A stretch of 64,000 nt of DNA from JAIQFF01 sp963725615 (lineage in GTDB: Bacteria > Acidobacteriota > Terriglobia > Terriglobales > Acidobacteriaceae): NCBI GenBank assembly GCA_963725615.1, contig CAVRZO010000025.1:25480-89479 (forward strand). The letters run 5' to 3'. The position numbers and the translations under genes are program-made. Positions 53,162 through 61,368 of the stretch are shown piece by piece (the first letter of the stretch is position 1; each line of letters begins with the position of its first letter). Below the pieces are notes generated by a model. The model made no database searches. It was not told the origin of the DNA and was given only the letters and a program-made list of their open reading frames with translations.

Positions 53162-53878
53162 ATGAAACGCGCGCTATCACTTTGCCGCTCTCCTTTGACA
53201 GTGGTTGGTCTGGCTTTGCTGGTCGCGGTCCGGGCCCCGGCGAATCCCTCGCCCGACGTGGCGCTGGAGAAAGTCCTCGGCCAGATGGACAGCGCCGCCG
53301 AAAAATTCCACACCACCGAAGCCAGCGTGGTCTGGGACCAATATCAAAAAATCGTGGACGAACATGAGGAACAGAAGGGAAAAGTCTATTTCCGCCGCTC
53401 CGCCAATGAAATCCAGATGGCAGCCGACATTACCGAGCCGGACCAGAAATATGTTTTGTTCAATGGCTCCAAGGTCCAGGTTTACCAGCCCAAAATCGAC
53501 CAGGTAACGGCTTACAGCACGGGCAAGAACCGCCAAGAATTTGAGAGTTTCCTGGTGCTGGGCTTCGGCGGCCGCGGACACGACATCCTGAAATCGTTCG
53601 AGGTGAAATACCTGGGCAACGAAACCGTGGACGGCATCGACGCCGCCAAGCTGGACCTGGTTCCGAAGTCGGTCGGCGCACGTAATAATGTCGCCCACAT
53701 CGTCCTCTGGATTGACCCGGCCCGCGGAATCTCGGTACAACAGCAGTTCTTTTTCGGCAATTCGGGCGACTTTCGCCTGGCCAAGTACTCCGGAATCAAG
53801 GTGAACGAAAAGATCCCCGACTCCGCCTTCAAGCTCAAGACCACAGGCAAGACCAAGTTCATATCACCGCAAAGCTGA
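53162..53878 (+). CDS. LolA-like outer-membrane lipoprotein-sorting protein
   Basis: The 238-residue protein has a signal peptide (MKRALSLCRSPLTVVGLALL, cleavage near ANP). The mature part has the LolA/LppX half-barrel pattern: MDSAAEKFHTTEASVVWDQY, then GKVYFRRSANEIQMAADI, YVLFNGSKVQVYQPKIDQVT and VNEKIPDSAFKLK. Such proteins bind lipid or lipoprotein in the periplasm. GAGGTCAAC precedes the ATG at 53162. The preceding one-TM protein could be a partner. Confidence 0.82.
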   Translation: MKRALSLCRSPLTVVGLALLVAVRAPANPSPDVALEKVLGQMDSAAEKFHTTEASVVWDQYQKIVDEHEEQKGKVYFRRSANEIQMAADITEPDQKYVLFNGSKVQVYQPKIDQVTAYSTGKNRQEFESFLVLGFGGRGHDILKSFEVKYLGNETVDGIDAAKLDLVPKSVGARNNVAHIVLWIDPARGISVQQQFFFGNSGDFRLAKYSGIKVNEKIPDSAFKLKTTGKTKFISPQS

Positions 53879-54193
53879 CCCGCCCCTGACAGCACAATGC
53901 TGTCATCCTGTCAGTCTTTCGTCCCCCAAAGCGGGACGAAAGCAAGCGAAGGACCTGTGCATTTCGCGCCGCTATCACCTGCAAGTCTCGGCTCAAATCC
54001 AGCGCGAAAGCGTATCACCAGATCGGGCAAGGTTTGGCGCTGCTATCGTCCCGCAATACACAGGTCGGTTAGGGTTGAAGCTGACCCACTACCGTAAATT
54101 AAATTTGGGGCTGTAAAACGTGAGGCGGGCGGTATACTGCTTTTGCGCCGTTCTGTCGGTTGGAACTTTATAGACCCCGGATACCCCTATTGC
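53879..54193. repeat. Intergenic region with long interspersed repeat (second copy)
   Basis: No gene is seen in this 315-base gap. Bases 53896-54070 are a copy of the element at 13727-13944, with GCAAGCGAAGGACCTGTGCA, GCTCAAATCCAGCG, GGTTTGGCGC and ACACAGGTCGG in the same order. A hairpin CGTCCCCCAAAGCGGGACG lies inside the left part. Confidence 0.75.
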
Positions 54194-54409
54194 ATGGCCA
54201 AGGTTTTTACGATCCCGGTTCCCCCCAAGATTGGGCGCAAACGCCGTGAACGCACGACTGACCCGCGTTACGTGGACGGCCAGCGCCTGCTGGTCGAAGC
54301 CATGAAGTACCTGGCGCAGGCCGATCCCGTCGCCAACCGCGGCGCCATCGAACTGCTTTCCGAACATGTCCGTACCCGCTTCCGTATGAGCGACTCTCCC
54401 TTAAGTTAA
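54194..54409 (+). CDS. Small basic protein of unknown function
   Basis: This 71-residue ORF reads MAKVFTIPVPPKIGRKRRER and continues with a helical stretch (DGQRLLVEAMKYLAQADPVA) and LLSEHVRTRFRMSD. The basic N-terminus and amphipathic helices suggest nucleic-acid or ribosome binding, but I do not recognise a family. The codon use is like that of its neighbours. It lies alone, 225 bases before the receptor gene. Confidence 0.6.
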   Translation: MAKVFTIPVPPKIGRKRRERTTDPRYVDGQRLLVEAMKYLAQADPVANRGAIELLSEHVRTRFRMSDSPLS

Positions 54410-54635
54410 GGACCTTTCCGCGCCAGGTCTATCCCGTTTCTTCCGATCGCTCCCCGCTATCATCCACAATGTGTATGGTGTTATGTCTTTTCTGACCATC
54501 AGTCATATCAGTCCCAGCACTTTTTTATTCTTGATAGTTGGTCGTCTTGCCGACTAAACTGCCGGGTTAATTGCAACTCGCCTTACATTTGTTGAACAAG
54601 AATTACAAAAAGTTACGGACAAAGAGGGAAACCGT

Positions 54636-57600
54636 ATGAACCGGGATCGGTCATTGCGTTGCGCATTTCTCCTGCTTGCCGTGAGCTTGCTGGCCAGCCT
54701 TCCTGTGCTGGCGCAGAAAATCACCGGAGACATTTCCGGCACCGTGCAAGACACCACCGGGGCGGTAGTCAAAGACGCGAAGGTGACCGCCACGAACTAT
54801 GCCACCGCCGAGACTCGTACCGCCACTACCTCGGACAGCGGATTCTTTCGAATCATTGAATTGCCCCCGGGAAACTACAAGGTCACGGCCATCGCGCCCG
54901 GCTTCAAGACGTCGACGCGGGATGCGCAGGTCTCCATCTCGCTGGTGACGCAGTCGGATTTCAAGCTCCAACCCGGGCAGGTCTCGGAAACCATCGAAGT
55001 GGAAGGCGCCGCTCCGTTGGTGGAAACCACGGAAGACCGGCTCAGCACATTGTTTGAGGGCAAGGCAGTTGCCGACCTGCCCAATAACGGGCGGGATTTT
55101 AACAATCTGCTCGACGGCGTGCCCGGCGTACAACGCAGCCCCGGTGGCGGATTCCAGAGTCTCAACATTGACGGACAGCGCGCCACCTCGAACAACTTCG
55201 CGGTAGACGGCATTCCGAACAACGACCGCTATTACGGCGAATCATCGCTCGGGCAGGCAGCAATTTCAGGTACGGCCGCGGCCTTGATTCCGCTGGAGGG
55301 GATTTCCGAATTCAACGTCCAGTCGAATCCCGGTGTGGAATTCGGAGTCAAAGGTGGGTCTGTAATCAACATCGGGCTGAAGAGTGGAACCAATGACATT
55401 CACGGCAGCGCCTTCTGGGATCGCCACACCGATGCTTTCGACGCACGAAACTGGTTTGCCAGCAAGGTCACCCCGTTCCGTCTGAACCAGTTCGGCGCTT
55501 CGGGCGGGTTCCCAATCAAGAAGGACAAGGCTTTCCTGTTCTTGTCGTACCAGGGATTCCATCTCAAAGATCAATTCCCTGCTCAAGTGTCATTGCCGAC
55601 TGCGGCACAGATCGCCGACGCAACCTCGTGCGTAACCACGGGAGTGAATCCAAACACTTCAGGCACATTCGGCCCGGACGGGGTGACGCCGTGGACTACC
55701 TGTCTGAACACTGGCCCGGGGCCGGGCAGCGACCAGATTTTCGGCACGACGGATGATGGCACGGTTAACTCCATCGGCGCCGACTTGCTCTCGTTCATCC
55801 CCACGAGTGCGACGGGGGTGTCTAACATCACGGCCGACAACACCCTCGACCTGAATAACTTTCACGTGAAATTTGACTACGTCTTCAGCCCTTCGCACCG
55901 GGTTTCGGTCAAGTATCTCTTTGGCGACAGTCTGCAGAACCAGCCATCCACCGCAGGAGTACCCCAATCGGTAGGACCGCTTGCTACGAACGCAAACATG
56001 TGGAACTCCGTTGCGCCCACCCGGGCTCAACTTGCGGGCGTTAATTACACTTGGACAATCACTCCCAACTCAGTGCTGGAGAGTCGTTTCGGATACCAGC
56101 GATTTTCCCAGCGGATTGGAGTAAACAACAACATCGATCCCAATGCGCTGGGTATTAACACTGGGCCGCTGGGCGCTAGCTCGTCAGACAAGGAAAACTT
56201 CGGAGTTCCGACGGTCTACTATCTGGGCTATTTCGGAGGAGGCTACACAGTTGGTGGTGTCCAGGGATACCCGATCGTCACTCGCCCGGACGCCTCCTAT
56301 GATTGGCAAGAGCACTTCACCACCATCAAAGGCAATCATACCATCAAGATCGGCGGGCAGTATCAGGATGCCTTCACCAAGTCCCGGCGCGACCGGGCGC
56401 GTACCGCCTTGGGCTTCTACTACTACGGGTTCTACTACTGTGGAACAGACGGTAATTGCCCCGCCCAGTTCGCCGGCTTGGACCAATCCAATCCGGTGGC
56501 CGCGCTGAACGAGCTCCTACTGGGACTGTCCAACGGTGCCTCGCGGTCTTTCGGTGTGACTAACCGCCACATCTACCAGAAGTCGCTTGGCGTTTACGTG
56601 CAGGACAGCTGGAAGGTGAAACCTAATTTCACCCTTGAACTGGGGGTTCGCTGGGATGTTTCCGGGGCACTGGGTGAGAAAGACAATTTAGGCGCCAACT
56701 TTTTGCCGGGTGATCCCAAAGCTGATTCCGGCGGGTTCGTCAGCCTCGCCAGCCAGCCGCTGTACAAGCGAGACATGAACAACTTCGGCCCGCGGGCAGG
56801 GTTTGCCTGGGATGTGTTTGGCAAGGGCCGGACCGTGATTCGCGCTGGCTATTCTCTGGGTTACGACCTGCCGAACTTTGGCGCTATCCACGCCCCGCAA
56901 ACCAACTTTCAAATGTGGACTGGGACCCGGGCGGGGTTCTTCACCCAGGTTCCGGAGGGGATCTTTGCCGTCAGCGAAAGCACGACGCCGGCGGACAACC
57001 AGGCAATCTTTGCAGGTAACTCGCTTTGTGCGGATTTCGTTTGCATGGCGCCAGGCGTGAACATCTATGGGCAGAGCGTCACACCTGCCCCGCCCTTCAA
57101 TGTTGTCCAGGTCAGACGAGACTTCCAGACTCCGATGAACCACGCGTACAACCTAACGGTCGAGCAGCAACTGACCAACAAAACATCGTTCAGCCTTGCC
57201 TTCGTGGGAACGGCGGGTCGGGACCTGCTCAACTGGCGCGATCTGAATGCCTGCCCGGTCAGCGCTACGGACGCGTGCGATGCCACCCGGCAACCGTTTG
57301 CCGGTCAGTTCCCGCAGTACAACCACATTTTGCAGCTTAACAACGACGCCTTCTCTAACTACAACGCCCTGCAAACGGCTTTCAAGGTCCGAGATCTTCA
57401 TGGCCTGAGTGGACAGCTGAATTTTGTGTGGTCGAGATCGTTCGATACTGGCTCTGCCAATCGTGGCGGAAGCTTCCTGTCCGACTTCCAAAACCCCTAT
57501 CGTCCAGACAAGGGATACGCGCCCGCTGATTTTGACACACCTTGGAATGTTAATTTCACCATGGTTTACGTGATTCCGAGGTTCAGGCCTCTGCCCAAGT

Positions 57601-58103
57601 TGATAGGAGATGGGTGGCAGATCAACTCGTTGTTCCGCGCTCAGGAAGGACGCCCATTCACTGCCTTTGTCTCCGGCGATCCCTCCAATCAGGGGTTAAG
57701 GGATACAGTGGCGGTCTATGATGGAAGTCCCCTCCATTATGACAACCACTACCTGGACCACGGCAAGACCACCTACTTCAATACAGCCGCCTTCTCGCCA
57801 CCGGCCGATGGGCAGATCGGAAACGGCCGCAATGTCCTGCGGCAACCGGGAATTACACAGCTTGACATGGGAGTGTTCAAGAATTTCCAACTGACGGAGC
57901 GTTTCTCCGTTAAGTTCAAATGGGAAGTATTCAATGTTTTGAATCATGCCATGTTCGCTACGAAAGTACCGGGCTCGGGCAACATCAACAGCGGTTCCTT
58001 CGGGACATTTTTCGCAACCCCTGATGTCGGGACAGGTCTGAACCCGATTCTGGGTACCGGTTCGCAACGCAATATGCAGTTCGGCCTGTCAGTTGCGTTC
58101 TGA
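54636..58103 (+). CDS. TonB-dependent receptor with carboxypeptidase-regulatory-like domain (Oar-like)
   Basis: This is a complete 1155-residue outer-membrane receptor. A signal peptide ends at VLA-Q near residue 30. A carboxypeptidase-regulatory-like domain follows (about 30-115; GDISGTVQDTTGAVVKDAKV, SGFFRIIELPPGNYKVTAIA). The plug region has LPNNGRDFNNLLDGVPGVQR and FAVDGIPNNDRYYGESSL. The barrel then runs to the terminal QFGLSVAF with C-terminal Phe. AGAGGG lies ten bases before the ATG. In acidobacteria these proteins are very numerous and are thought to take up plant polysaccharide fragments or peptides; the ligand here is unknown. The 225-base upstream gap is AT-rich and probably holds the promoter. 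Confidence 0.94.
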   Translation: MNRDRSLRCAFLLLAVSLLASLPVLAQKITGDISGTVQDTTGAVVKDAKVTATNYATAETRTATTSDSGFFRIIELPPGNYKVTAIAPGFKTSTRDAQVSISLVTQSDFKLQPGQVSETIEVEGAAPLVETTEDRLSTLFEGKAVADLPNNGRDFNNLLDGVPGVQRSPGGGFQSLNIDGQRATSNNFAVDGIPNNDRYYGESSLGQAAISGTAAALIPLEGISEFNVQSNPGVEFGVKGGSVINIGLKSGTNDIHGSAFWDRHTDAFDARNWFASKVTPFRLNQFGASGGFPIKKDKAFLFLSYQGFHLKDQFPAQVSLPTAAQIADATSCVTTGVNPNTSGTFGPDGVTPWTTCLNTGPGPGSDQIFGTTDDGTVNSIGADLLSFIPTSATGVSNITADNTLDLNNFHVKFDYVFSPSHRVSVKYLFGDSLQNQPSTAGVPQSVGPLATNANMWNSVAPTRAQLAGVNYTWTITPNSVLESRFGYQRFSQRIGVNNNIDPNALGINTGPLGASSSDKENFGVPTVYYLGYFGGGYTVGGVQGYPIVTRPDASYDWQEHFTTIKGNHTIKIGGQYQDAFTKSRRDRARTALGFYYYGFYYCGTDGNCPAQFAGLDQSNPVAALNELLLGLSNGASRSFGVTNRHIYQKSLGVYVQDSWKVKPNFTLELGVRWDVSGALGEKDNLGANFLPGDPKADSGGFVSLASQPLYKRDMNNFGPRAGFAWDVFGKGRTVIRAGYSLGYDLPNFGAIHAPQTNFQMWTGTRAGFFTQVPEGIFAVSESTTPADNQAIFAGNSLCADFVCMAPGVNIYGQSVTPAPPFNVVQVRRDFQTPMNHAYNLTVEQQLTNKTSFSLAFVGTAGRDLLNWRDLNACPVSATDACDATRQPFAGQFPQYNHILQLNNDAFSNYNALQTAFKVRDLHGLSGQLNFVWSRSFDTGSANRGGSFLSDFQNPYRPDKGYAPADFDTPWNVNFTMVYVIPRFRPLPKLIGDGWQINSLFRAQEGRPFTAFVSGDPSNQGLRDTVAVYDGSPLHYDNHYLDHGKTTYFNTAAFSPPADGQIGNGRNVLRQPGITQLDMGVFKNFQLTERFSVKFKWEVFNVLNHAMFATKVPGSGNINSGSFGTFFATPDVGTGLNPILGTGSQRNMQFGLSVAF

Positions 58104-58125
58104 CCTGCCTTAATCGAATCGCATG

Positions 58126-58160
58126 AGGGAGTTTACCGATGGATGGTAAACTCCCTTTTT
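58126..58160 (+). terminator. Hairpin after the receptor gene, overlapping the next start codon
   Basis: The 12-base arms AGGGAGTTTACC and GGTAAACTCCCT pair perfectly around GATGGAT and are followed by five T. It fits a rho-independent terminator for the receptor. The GAGGGAG and the ATG at 58143 of the next gene lie within it, so it could also hide that ribosome site. Confidence 0.75.
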
Positions 58161-60155
58161 GCCCTTATGCGTCGTTCCTTCCTGTTCTTCCTGCTCGCCG
58201 TGTTGGGAGTGAGCACGTTCGTCCGGGCGGAAGCTCCAAACATCATCTTCATCACGGTGGATACCACCCGCGCGGACCGCATGGGTTTCCTGGGCAGCAA
58301 GAAGGGTCTGACGCCGAATCTGGACACCCTGGCTCGCCAGGGTGTCGTGTTCGAGAAAGCTTACTCTCAGGCGCCGCTGACACCGGTTTCCCACGCCACG
58401 ATTTTTACCGGGACGTATCCCCAGTTCCACACCGTCACCGACTTCGGACATCCGTTGCCGGCATTATTGCCGTTCGTGCCGGAGATCCTGCACAAGAGCG
58501 GTTACCGCACCGCAGCTTTCATTGGTTCGCTGATCCTGGACCCCAAAGCCAACATGGCGCCGGGATTCGACCGCGGCTTTGATTTCTTCGACGCCGGCTT
58601 TCATCCCAAGCGAAGCGCGAATGAAAGCCGCTATGACAGCGTGGAGCGTCGCGCCGGGGACGTGATCGCTCACGCTATGCGCTGGATGGCGAAGAACCAG
58701 AACCCCCAGACCCCGTTTTTTATCTGGATCCATCTCTACGATCCGCACGCCCCCTACGACCCGCCTGCGCCGTTTGACAAGCGCTTCACCGATCTCTACG
58801 ACGGAGAAGTCGCCTACGCCGATGCGGCCCTGGGCAAACTCTTTACGTACATGCGGCAGCACGGCTTATACGACCGCGCCCTGATTACGATGATGTCAGA
58901 CCATGGCGAATCGCTCGGGGCTCACGGCGAGAGTATGCATGGCATCTTCCTCTACGACGAAACCATCCGCGTGCCGCTGCTTTTCAAACTACCGGGAGAA
59001 CTGTTGGCGGGCCGCCGCGTAGACACCCGGGTGCGGCTGGTGGACGTGGCTCCCACGCTTCTGAGCATGTTGAGCTTGCCGCTGCCGCCTACCTTTCAAG
59101 GCGAGTCTCTGGTGCCGATGATGAAGGTGAAGCCGCCGCTGCCGGGAAAAGCGGTCCAAAAACCTGCGGCCGATCTGCCAGCCTATGCCGAAACCGACTA
59201 CCCGCACCGGGCCTTTGGCTGGAGTTCGATCCGCTCCATGCGCACCGGCAAATATCTTTTTGTACGCGCGCCCCGGCGCGAACTCTATGACCAGACCCGT
59301 GATCAGAATGCGGAAAATAACCTCGCTGCCACATCTCCCGCCGTCACGGACACGTTGCAGGCCCAACTCGACAAGTTTCGCGATCAGACCAGCAGCTATC
59401 ACGGGAAGTCAGGCCAGCCGGCGGTGACTGCGGAGCAAAGCGAAAACCTGAGCGCTCTGGGCTACGTGGCTTCGACTCCGGGGACAAGTTCGACCGATCC
59501 CCTGAAGGGCGCTGATCCGAAAGACAAAATCGGCATTTCGAACACGCTGCATGAGGGGATGATCGCAGTCGAAGACGGCAGATTCTCGGACGCCATTCCC
59601 ATGCTGCAGAAAGTGCTCGACGATAGTCCGCTCATCGCGGTGGCGCAGATGCAGTTGGGGATTGCGCTGGCCAGAGTGAAGCGTTATCCCGAAGCCATTG
59701 CAGCCCTGCAGAAGTCGGTGAAGCTGATGCCGGACTCACCCCCGGCGCAATACGAGTTGGGATTGGCGCTGTTTGAAACGGGTGCCTGGCGGGAGTCAGT
59801 TCCTTACTTTGAGTTTGTAGCCAGGAAGCGTCCCAAATTCGCCGACGCCCAGTATTCCCTGGCTTCGGTGTATGCGCGCGTGCAACGCGTCCCGGAGGCG
59901 GTTGAACTGCTGCAACAGGTAATCCAGCTCAGCCCCGAGCACTTCCGCGGCAACCTGCTCCTGGGGCGGATTTTCACCTTGCAGCACCGGTCGGACGAGG
60001 CTTTGCCTTATCTAAAGCAGGCCACGCTTTCCGATCCCGACAATTTTGAAGCCCATGCGTTTCTGGCTGACGCCTACGAGCAGCAGGGAAACATACAGGC
60101 CGCCAGTAGCGAGCGCAATCGCGCCGAGGCGCTGAAACGGGGTCCTAAACAGTAA
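58143..60155 (+). CDS. Sulfatase-fold enzyme with C-terminal TPR domain
   Basis: The 670-residue protein has a signal peptide (about 9-30) and an alkaline-phosphatase/sulfatase-fold domain (30-430). Metal Asp40 is in IFITVDTTRADRMGFLG, and MSDHGESLGAHGE and HLYDPHAPYDPP are family motifs. The usual Cys/Ser-x-Pro-Ser-Arg formylglycine motif is absent; the nucleophile position reads QAPLTPVSHATIFTG, so Thr80 is the likely nucleophile. This argues for a phosphatase or phospho-transferase and not a true sulfatase. About six TPR units fill 450-665. The start is 58143 or, avoiding the hairpin, ATG 58167. Confidence 0.87.
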   Translation: MVNSLFALMRRSFLFFLLAVLGVSTFVRAEAPNIIFITVDTTRADRMGFLGSKKGLTPNLDTLARQGVVFEKAYSQAPLTPVSHATIFTGTYPQFHTVTDFGHPLPALLPFVPEILHKSGYRTAAFIGSLILDPKANMAPGFDRGFDFFDAGFHPKRSANESRYDSVERRAGDVIAHAMRWMAKNQNPQTPFFIWIHLYDPHAPYDPPAPFDKRFTDLYDGEVAYADAALGKLFTYMRQHGLYDRALITMMSDHGESLGAHGESMHGIFLYDETIRVPLLFKLPGELLAGRRVDTRVRLVDVAPTLLSMLSLPLPPTFQGESLVPMMKVKPPLPGKAVQKPAADLPAYAETDYPHRAFGWSSIRSMRTGKYLFVRAPRRELYDQTRDQNAENNLAATSPAVTDTLQAQLDKFRDQTSSYHGKSGQPAVTAEQSENLSALGYVASTPGTSSTDPLKGADPKDKIGISNTLHEGMIAVEDGRFSDAIPMLQKVLDDSPLIAVAQMQLGIALARVKRYPEAIAALQKSVKLMPDSPPAQYELGLALFETGAWRESVPYFEFVARKRPKFADAQYSLASVYARVQRVPEAVELLQQVIQLSPEHFRGNLLLGRIFTLQHRSDEALPYLKQATLSDPDNFEAHAFLADAYEQQGNIQAASSERNRAEALKRGPKQ

Positions 60156-60253
60156 TCTCCGGCGTTGTCCCGCGGTTTCCCGCCACCCCCGTTAAGTAGC
60201 CCCGGGGAGTCGCACCCAGAGGCCCTCCCAGAACTGTACGTGAGCCTCTCGAC

Positions 60254-60907
60254 TCATACAGCTCCTATGGTGGAAACCGCCCAACGCTGTTGCTCCCATA
60301 GCGCAAGTAGGTCAGGCTGGCGGTTGACGACCCGAAGCAGCCATGCCCACGCACGCGTGCGATGGTGAAACAGCGTCTTGTATTTGCGACAGGCCCAGCG
60401 AACCAGCGATTGGCCGACATGCCTCTCGATAGGCCGGAGCGCCGAAGGATTGAAACGACCGTAGTAATTGAACCACCCGCGAAGCTTCGGGTTGATCTCC
60501 TGCGCGAGTTCTGCGATGGACTGCGCCGTACGCAGGTGCAGTTTCCAGCTGCGGATCTCGTCACGGATTTTCTCAGCCGCGTCGTTCGAGATGGCCGGAC
60601 TGAAGCTGCAGAACATTACCGTCCGCACCGGTGGCGGAAAATAGCTGCCCGACGACATTCGATTCCAGACCTTATAAAGGTTCCGTTTGAGGTTCCTTTC
60701 GAAGTCTTCGATCGTTTGCTCGTCGATGCCTGCTGCCCCCTTGTTGCTCTTCACCTTGAAGTAGGCTTCCAGGACTTCTATTCGCGTAATACAGAACGGT
60801 TTTGCCTTATCCTTCAGGCTCCTCCCATCGCTGGTTGGCCTGACTGACTTGGCCCCACTACACGCACCCCCTTTGCTCGGTCCGCTTTCGCGGACTTCAT
60901 CGCTCAT
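60254..60907 (-). pseudogene. ltrA: Group II intron reverse transcriptase/maturase, core deleted
   Basis: From the likely ATG at 60907 the ORF codes 217 residues. The N-terminal part (KDKAKPFCITRIEVLEAYFK, SNKGAAGIDEQTIEDFERNL, WNRMSSGSYFPPPVRTV) is the start of the RT domain. It is joined directly, near base 60617, to the end of the protein (FSPAISNDAAEKIRDEIRSW, GWFNYYGRFNPSALRPIERH), which is the maturase X domain. The RT core with the YADD active site, roughly 220-250 residues, is missing but the frame is kept. The protein cannot act as a reverse transcriptase. It ends inside domain V with GAV-stop, as many members do. Confidence 0.88.
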
Positions 60908-61321
60908 ACGGGGTGCTCCGTCCCTTGGTGTCGCATCCGTACTCTCGCCCTTGTGGTTCAATCCACTTGCGGCTTCTCCGTTTGCATCGACACCGAAGGT
61001 TCCCACGTTCCATGTAATCGCCTCGCCCAGGATCAGGCCACCTATATGCCGGATACCGCTCCGCCCGTAAACAGGTTCCGTCGGAGCTTATCCCGCAGTC
61101 TTCTGACAAACCGCGGTTTCGATATCGTCTCGCTCTTTTCGACATGAGAAGCGGTGGTTTACGATCGTTCCTCTTCCTGGGAGTCACCTGACCCGATCTA
61201 CCTCCGGGCCTTTTGGCCTCCTCTGCTTACCACCACGGCTTTTGTCCGCAGCAGCGGGAGGTGGTTTGAAGCCTTCTCCTGCAAGACGGCTTCGAAGGGC
61301 CGACCTTCATCAACTACACAG

Positions 61322-61360
61322 TTACGCAAACGAGCCGTCTGTCGCCGGCTCGTTTGCTCG
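61322..61360. repeat. Strong hairpin at the receptor/intron boundary
   Basis: GCAAACGAGCC and GGCTCGTTTGC pair over 11 bases around a short loop. It lies 10-40 bases after the stop codon of the receptor gene. It may be the 5' structure of the intron or an older terminator-like hairpin of the receptor gene, since no T-run follows. Confidence 0.65.
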
Positions 61361-61368
61361 TGGCGCAC

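Larger units (their letters stand above)
60192..61368 (-). mobile_element. Group II intron, internally deleted
   Basis: Domain V is seen on the minus strand at 60231-60264, starting GAGCTGTATGAGTCGAGAGG and closing with CTCACGTACAGTTC. A domain VI-like hairpin (60200-60229) follows and the 3' end is near CTAC at 60196. The 5' end is probably the GTGCG at 61364-61368, which directly follows the TGA stop of the receptor gene. The total of about 1.18 kb is much shorter than the usual 1.8-2 kb because the intron protein is deleted in its middle. Confidence 0.82.

Noticed and set aside
54410..54635. Specific promoter boxes upstream of the TonB-dependent receptor
   Set aside because: The gap is AT-rich and likely regulatory, but no -35/-10 pair with good spacing could be fixed by eye.
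58143..60155. Formylglycine-dependent arylsulfatase
   Set aside because: The Cys/Ser-x-Pro-Ser-Arg motif is absent; the position reads PLTPVSH.
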